Assembly: GCA_016705575.1 (NCBI GenBank)
Contig: JADIXX010000003.1
Location: forward strand, 620,001-684,000
Length of the DNA: 64,000 nucleotides
DNA from: Candidatus Aalborgicola defluviihabitans
Lineage (GTDB): Bacteria; Pseudomonadota; Gammaproteobacteria; Burkholderiales; Burkholderiaceae_C
Direction of reading: 5' to 3'
Shown here: one piece after another, positions 59,925 to 64,000 of the stretch
Layout: every line of letters begins with the position of its first letter
Position numbering within the stretch: the first letter of the stretch is position 1
Notes under the pieces: generated by a model
The model's input: the letters and a program-made list of their open reading frames with translations, nothing else
Told to the model about the DNA's origin: nothing
Database searches by the model: none
Position numbers and translations under genes: made by a program

Positions 59925-61652
59925 TCAATGACCAGAAGCGCCCGAGGCACCCAAGCCTGTTTCAGAGCGCACTTGTTGTGCTTTGTAGGCTGCGCGCTCT
60001 TTGGCGGCCTGCGGGCTGCGGTCCAGCACCGAGAACAGCCATACGCCGACGAAGCCAATGGTCATCGAGAACAGGGCCGGTGACGAGTAAGGGAACCAAG
60101 CCGAGCCTTTGGGGTTGCCCAGTGTGGCTTCCCACACGGAAGGCGATACCACGGTCAAGGCGACAGAGGAGATCAGCCCCAGGAATCCACCAATCACGGC
60201 ACCCTTGGTTGTGCAGTCTTTCCACAGTACCGACATGAACAGCACCGGAAAGTTGGCCGAAGCTGCAATCGCAAAGGCCAGCGACACCATGAACGCAATG
60301 TTCTGCTTCTCAAACGCAATGCCCAGTAGCACGGCCACCACACCCAAAGCCAGGGTGGTCATTCGCGATACTTTCAACTCGGAGTCGCTGTCGGCGTTGC
60401 CCTTTTTGATCACGGTAGCGTAGATGTCATGTGACACCGCAGAGGCGCCCGACAGCGTCAAACCGGCCACCACGGCCAGAATGGTTGCAAATGCCACCGC
60501 AGAGATGAAGCCGAAGAACACGTTGCCGCCTACCGCTTTGGCCACCAGCACGGCTGCCATATTGGCCGAACCACCACCGCCCTTGATCACGCCGGTCGCG
60601 ATATTGGCAAACTCGGGGTTGGTCAACACCAGCGTGATGGCGCCAAAGCCGATGATGAAAATCAGCACGTAGAAGTAGCCGATCCAGGTGGTCGCCCAGA
60701 ACACCGACTTGCGGGCTTCTTTGGCATCCGGCACGGTGAAGAAGCGCATCAGGATGTGGGGCAAACCTGCGGTACCAAACATCAGAGCCATACCGAAGGA
60801 AATGGCGGAGATGGGGTCCTTGATGAAGCCGCCAGGCCCCATGATGGACAGGCCAATCTTTGCCGCCTCTTCCGGCGTTTTACCGGTGTTGGTTGCGATC
60901 AATGCCTTGACTTCCACGCCTTTGGCGAACAACGCTTCAAAGCTGAAGCCGAACTGCGCCATCACCATGATCGCCATGAAGGTGACCCCCGCCAGCAGCA
61001 GGCAGGCCTTGATGATCTGCACCCATGTCGTGGCCGTCATGCCGCCAAACAGCACGTAAATCATCATCAGCGCGCCGACGATGACCACGGCTATCCAGTA
61101 GTCCAGACCAAACAACAGCTTGATCAGCGAGCCCGCACCCACCATCTGGGCAATCAGGTAGAACGCGACCACTACCAGTGTGCCGGATGCCGCGAACACG
61201 CGGATAGGGGTCTGCTGGAAGCGGTAACCGGCCACATCGGCAAAGGTGAACTTACCCAGGTTGCGCAGGCGCTCAGCCATCAGGAAGGTGATCACGGGCC
61301 AGCCGACCAGGAAGCCGATGGAGTAGATCAAACCGTCATAGCCGGATGCCATCACGGCGGCGGAAATGCCCAAGAAGGATGCGGCCGACATGTAGTCGCC
61401 AGCAATGGCCAAGCCATTCTGGAAACCGGTAATGCCACCGCCGCCGGTGTAAAAGTCAGCGGCTGACTTGGTGCGACCTGCGGCCCATTTGGTGATGAAC
61501 AGAGTCATCACGACAAAAGTGCCAAACATGCCAATGGCGACCCAGTTGGTGGGCTGCTTCTCCACCTGTCCCAGATCGGCACCGGCGGCTTGCGCGGCGG
61601 CTGCCGCCACGAGTGCGCTCAGCGCGATGAGAAATTGCAATCCGGCCTTCAT
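59925..61652 (-). CDS. actP: Cation/acetate symporter ActP
   Basis: This 575-residue sodium:solute symporter has an N-terminal signal or helix, about 13 further membrane segments, and typical motifs [31 protein letters not shown] and [29 protein letters not shown]. It imports acetate and related short acids, for assimilation via acetyl-CoA synthetase. It overlaps yjcH by 4 bases. The hairpin at 59873 follows it. Confidence 0.95.
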   Translation of the reverse strand: MKAGLQFLIALSALVAAAAAQAAGADLGQVEKQPTNWVAIGMFGTFVVMTLFITKWAAGRTKSAADFYTGGGGITGFQNGLAIAGDYMSAASFLGISAAVMASGYDGLIYSIGFLVGWPVITFLMAERLRNLGKFTFADVAGYRFQQTPIRVFAASGTLVVVAFYLIAQMVGAGSLIKLLFGLDYWIAVVIVGALMMIYVLFGGMTATTWVQIIKACLLLAGVTFMAIMVMAQFGFSFEALFAKGVEVKALIATNTGKTPEEAAKIGLSIMGPGGFIKDPISAISFGMALMFGTAGLPHILMRFFTVPDAKEARKSVFWATTWIGYFYVLIFIIGFGAITLVLTNPEFANIATGVIKGGGGSANMAAVLVAKAVGGNVFFGFISAVAFATILAVVAGLTLSGASAVSHDIYATVIKKGNADSDSELKVSRMTTLALGVVAVLLGIAFEKQNIAFMVSLAFAIAASANFPVLFMSVLWKDCTTKGAVIGGFLGLISSVALTVVSPSVWEATLGNPKGSAWFPYSSPALFSMTIGFVGVWLFSVLDRSPQAAKERAAYKAQQVRSETGLGASGASGH

Positions 61653-61957
61653 TTGGAAGCTTCCTTCAGGATTTCAGCGGTCAGACGGTCGTATTCGCCA
61701 TTGGCGCGACGGACATAGATGCCGGTAATGACGATGGTGAAAATGATGACACCCATGCCGATGGGAATGCCCAACGAGGTGACGCCAGCGCCAATGGGCT
61801 GTGCCAGGAACGACTTGTCGAATGCAATCAATGCGATGTAGCCGTAGTACACGACCATCATGATGATGGTGAGTAACCAGCCGAACGTGTTGCGCTTTCT
61901 GCGAAGTTCGTGGTACTTCGGGTTGGCCTCAATTTTGGCCACGATGGGATCAGTCAT
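61649..61957 (-). CDS. yjcH: DUF485 membrane protein YjcH
   Basis: This 102-residue protein with two membrane helices has [40 protein letters not shown], the DUF485 pattern. It is the constant partner of ActP, probably helping its assembly or activity. The ATGA overlap couples it to actP. Its promoter lies in the AT-rich region at 61958-62309. Confidence 0.95.
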   Translation of the reverse strand: MTDPIVAKIEANPKYHELRRKRNTFGWLLTIIMMVVYYGYIALIAFDKSFLAQPIGAGVTSLGIPIGMGVIIFTIVITGIYVRRANGEYDRLTAEILKEASK

Positions 61958-62309
61958 TGTTTTCCTTTTGACGGTTGATGTCTGCCTCGATAACGGCGGT
62001 GAATGGCCGTTGCCGGGGCTGGATCATGGTCGGAAGGTCTGACTAAGTCCTTACGGTTCTGTCGGAAATATCAGGATATTCCCTAGGTAAATTGGGCTAT
62101 TTTTAGGTGATAGATGTACGGGTTATCACTAATTTTTTCATATTAAAAAAAATATTCATCGGGTTACTTCCTAATCCGTAAGTTTGCATTCAGTCTGGTG
62201 TCAGCCGCTGTTGGCGTGTCGTCAGAACTAGGTCAGAACCGGCACCCATAGTCCACCTACCCAGTCGCCCCTGGTGGTCGTATTTATTTCAATATTTGGA
62301 GACACAACT
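61958..62309. promoter_or_regulatory. 352-base AT-rich divergent regulatory region of yjcH-actP and the MHS transporter
   Basis: No gene is seen here. The centre (62050-62170) is very AT-rich. It holds the inverted repeat GTGATA-N11-TATCAC (62107-62129), a candidate operator, and AATATC-AGG-ATATT near 62067. A GGAG site at 62298-62301 serves the transporter. The regulators are not known. Confidence 0.5.
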
Positions 62310-63965
62310 ATGGCAAAAGTAGCCGCACGGCCGATGACCGCCGAAGAGAAGAAGGTGATATTTGCTTCCTCGCTCGGTACGGTTTTTGAGTGGTACGACT
62401 TCTACCTGTACGGCTCGTTGGCAGCCATCATTGCCAAGCAGTTCTTCACCAGTCTGGATCCAGGTTCCGCCTTCATTTTTGCGCTGCTGGCGTTCGCGGC
62501 TGGTTTCATCGTGCGTCCCTTCGGCGCGCTGGTGTTCGGTCGTTTGGGAGACATGATTGGTCGCAAATACACTTTCCTGGTGACCATCCTGATCATGGGC
62601 TTGTCCACATTCATTGTGGGTATCTTGCCTAACTACGCCACCATCGGTGTGGCCGCTCCCGTGATCCTGATTGCATTGCGCATGCTGCAAGGCTTGGCGC
62701 TGGGCGGTGAGTACGGTGGTGCCGCCACCTATGTGGCCGAGCATTCGCCGCAGGGCAAGCGCGGTGCCTACACGGCGTGGATCCAGACCACGGCCACCTT
62801 GGGCCTGTTTTTGTCCCTGATCGTGATCCTGGTTACTCGGACTGTGATTGGTGAGGCCGCATTCGCCGATTGGGGCTGGCGTGTTCCGTTCATTTTGTCC
62901 GTTTTCCTGTTGGCCGTATCGGTTTACATCCGACTAAGCATGAATGAGTCGCCCGCCTTCACCAAGATGAAGGCCGAAGGCAAGACCTCCAAGGCACCTC
63001 TGACCGAATCTTTCGGTCAATGGAAAAACCTGAAGATTGTGATTTTGGCCCTGATCGGTTTGACCGCAGGCCAGGCCGTGGTGTGGTATTCCGGCCAGTT
63101 CTATGCTTTGTTCTTTCTGACACAGTCATTGAAGGTGGATGGTGCAACCGCCAACATCATGGTTGCGGTTTCCCTGATCATTGGTACGCCGTTCTTCATC
63201 ATCTTCGGTACCTGGTCTGACAAAATTGGCCGCAAGCCCATCATCATGGCGGGTTGCCTCTTGGCCGCGTTGACGTACTTCCCGGTGTTCGAGGCGCTGA
63301 CCAAGGCCGCCAACCCCGACCTGTACGCCGCGCAGCAAAAGAACAAGGTGACTGTTACAGCTGATCCGAAAGAGTGCTCGTTCCAGTTCAACCCCACCGG
63401 CACCGCCAAGTTCACCAGCTCGTGCGACATTGCCAAGCAGGTGTTGGCGGGTGCTTCGGTGAGCTATGACAACGTAGCTGGCGCACCTGGCTCGGTGGCC
63501 AGCATCAAGATCGGTGATCTGGCGATCCCCAGCTATGCCGCCAAAGGGCTGCCTGCTGATGAAGTCAAGGCCAAGGATGCCGCATTCAAGAAGCTTGTCG
63601 CTGACGATCTGAAGGCTGCTGGTTACCCTGCCAAGGCAGATATGGCCAAGTTCGACAAGGTGATGGTCGCCGCCATTCTCACCTACCTGGTGATCTTGGT
63701 GACTATGGTGTACGGCCCCATAGCCGCCATGCTGGTTGAAATGTTCCCCACCCGTATTCGCTACACCTCCATGAGCCTGCCTTACCACATTGGTAACGGT
63801 TGGTTCGGTGGCCTGTTGCCCACTACGGCGTTTGCCATCGTGGCGCAGACCGGCAATATGTACAACGGCTTGTGGTATCCCATCGTCATCGCGGGTATGA
63901 CATTCGTGGTTGGTATGTTGTTTATCAAGGAAACCAAGGACGTTGACATCTACGCCAACGACTAA
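62310..63965 (+). CDS. MFS metabolite:H+ symporter (MHS type) with a large extracytoplasmic insertion
   Basis: This 551-residue transporter has the MHS signatures SSLGTVFEWYDFYLYGSLAA and RPFGALVFGRLGDMIGRKYTFLVTI, plus RMLQGLALGGEYGGAATYVAE. About 120 residues (near 338-455) are inserted before a late helix pair and contain two Cys (KECSFQF and TSSCDIA). This long form occurs in Burkholderiales. Next to actP it may move an organic acid, but the substrate is unknown. The ATG at 62310 has a good GGAG site. Confidence 0.9.
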   Translation: MAKVAARPMTAEEKKVIFASSLGTVFEWYDFYLYGSLAAIIAKQFFTSLDPGSAFIFALLAFAAGFIVRPFGALVFGRLGDMIGRKYTFLVTILIMGLSTFIVGILPNYATIGVAAPVILIALRMLQGLALGGEYGGAATYVAEHSPQGKRGAYTAWIQTTATLGLFLSLIVILVTRTVIGEAAFADWGWRVPFILSVFLLAVSVYIRLSMNESPAFTKMKAEGKTSKAPLTESFGQWKNLKIVILALIGLTAGQAVVWYSGQFYALFFLTQSLKVDGATANIMVAVSLIIGTPFFIIFGTWSDKIGRKPIIMAGCLLAALTYFPVFEALTKAANPDLYAAQQKNKVTVTADPKECSFQFNPTGTAKFTSSCDIAKQVLAGASVSYDNVAGAPGSVASIKIGDLAIPSYAAKGLPADEVKAKDAAFKKLVADDLKAAGYPAKADMAKFDKVMVAAILTYLVILVTMVYGPIAAMLVEMFPTRIRYTSMSLPYHIGNGWFGGLLPTTAFAIVAQTGNMYNGLWYPIVIAGMTFVVGMLFIKETKDVDIYAND

Positions 63966-64000
63966 TACGTGTGTGAGTTGACGACCCCGGGCCGTGGTGG

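Overview
The window looks like a 64 kb chromosome segment from a betaproteobacterium, most likely family Comamonadaceae (Rhodoferax/Polaromonas-like). The evidence is gene content and order (hutUH-C-D-I-G-F, a liu-type leucine operon, DUF294/exonuclease next to yjcH-actP), high GC, and a 49-bp interspersed repeat ending in CACGAGGGCTA that I associate with this family. Genus and species cannot be fixed from the sequence alone. I saw no rRNA, tRNA or CRISPR array.

Layout. 1-8.1 kb: 3' part of a class II ribonucleotide reductase (nrdJ), NnrS, a nitroreductase, a Bcr/CflA exporter, a TPR-diguanylate cyclase and a TetR regulator. 8.1-15.2 kb: a tightly packed lipid-modification operon (FAD amine oxidase-like, DUF1365, cyclopropane synthase, chalcone isomerase-like, GPH-type transporter, DUF3833 lipoprotein, SDR, SnoaL-like). 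15.2-26.3 kb: an integron cassette array with about ten recognisable attC sites. Its genes nearly all read leftward, away from an integrase at 26285-27295. Cassettes encode a methyltransferase, a Gfa-like enzyme, a cupin, two ParE-type toxin-antitoxin pairs (one toxin broken by an in-frame amber codon), DUF3592 proteins and unknowns. Three insertion elements sit in or against attC sites: an intact IS1182-family element, an IS110/IS1111 remnant and a decayed IS91-like element with a tyrosine recombinase.

26.2-29.3 kb: intI overlaps imuA, which overlaps imuB, and a consensus LexA box lies before intI. I read this as one SOS operon joining integron recombination to the translesion mutagenesis genes; it is the most unusual feature here. 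A telomere-like (CCCTAA/CCCTAG)n tract separates it from the hut genes and contains the hutH stop codon. 29.7-37.9 kb: complete five-step histidine degradation (HutH, HutU, HutI, HutF, HutG, plus HutC and HutD), with a HutC-type operator in the divergent promoter and a 27-bp perfect hairpin between hutC and hutD.

37.9-47.7 kb: VF530, SlyX, an Ala/Lys-rich exported protein, two AraC-type regulators, an EamA exporter, a GST, and a trehalose module (GH15 hydrolase, OtsA with an N-terminal membrane sensor-like region, OtsB). 47.8-56.5 kb: leucine/branched acyl-CoA catabolism (acyl-CoA synthetase, LiuB, LiuD, GhrA-like, HMG-CoA lyase), then YbaK, DUF1289 and an HCCA isomerase-like protein. 56.5-64 kb: an acetate-uptake neighbourhood (cNMP/CBS/DUF294 protein, DEDDh exonuclease, spermidine synthase-like protein, ActP, YjcH) and a large MHS-type transporter. 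Six copies of the 49-bp repeat lie inside otherwise intact reading frames.
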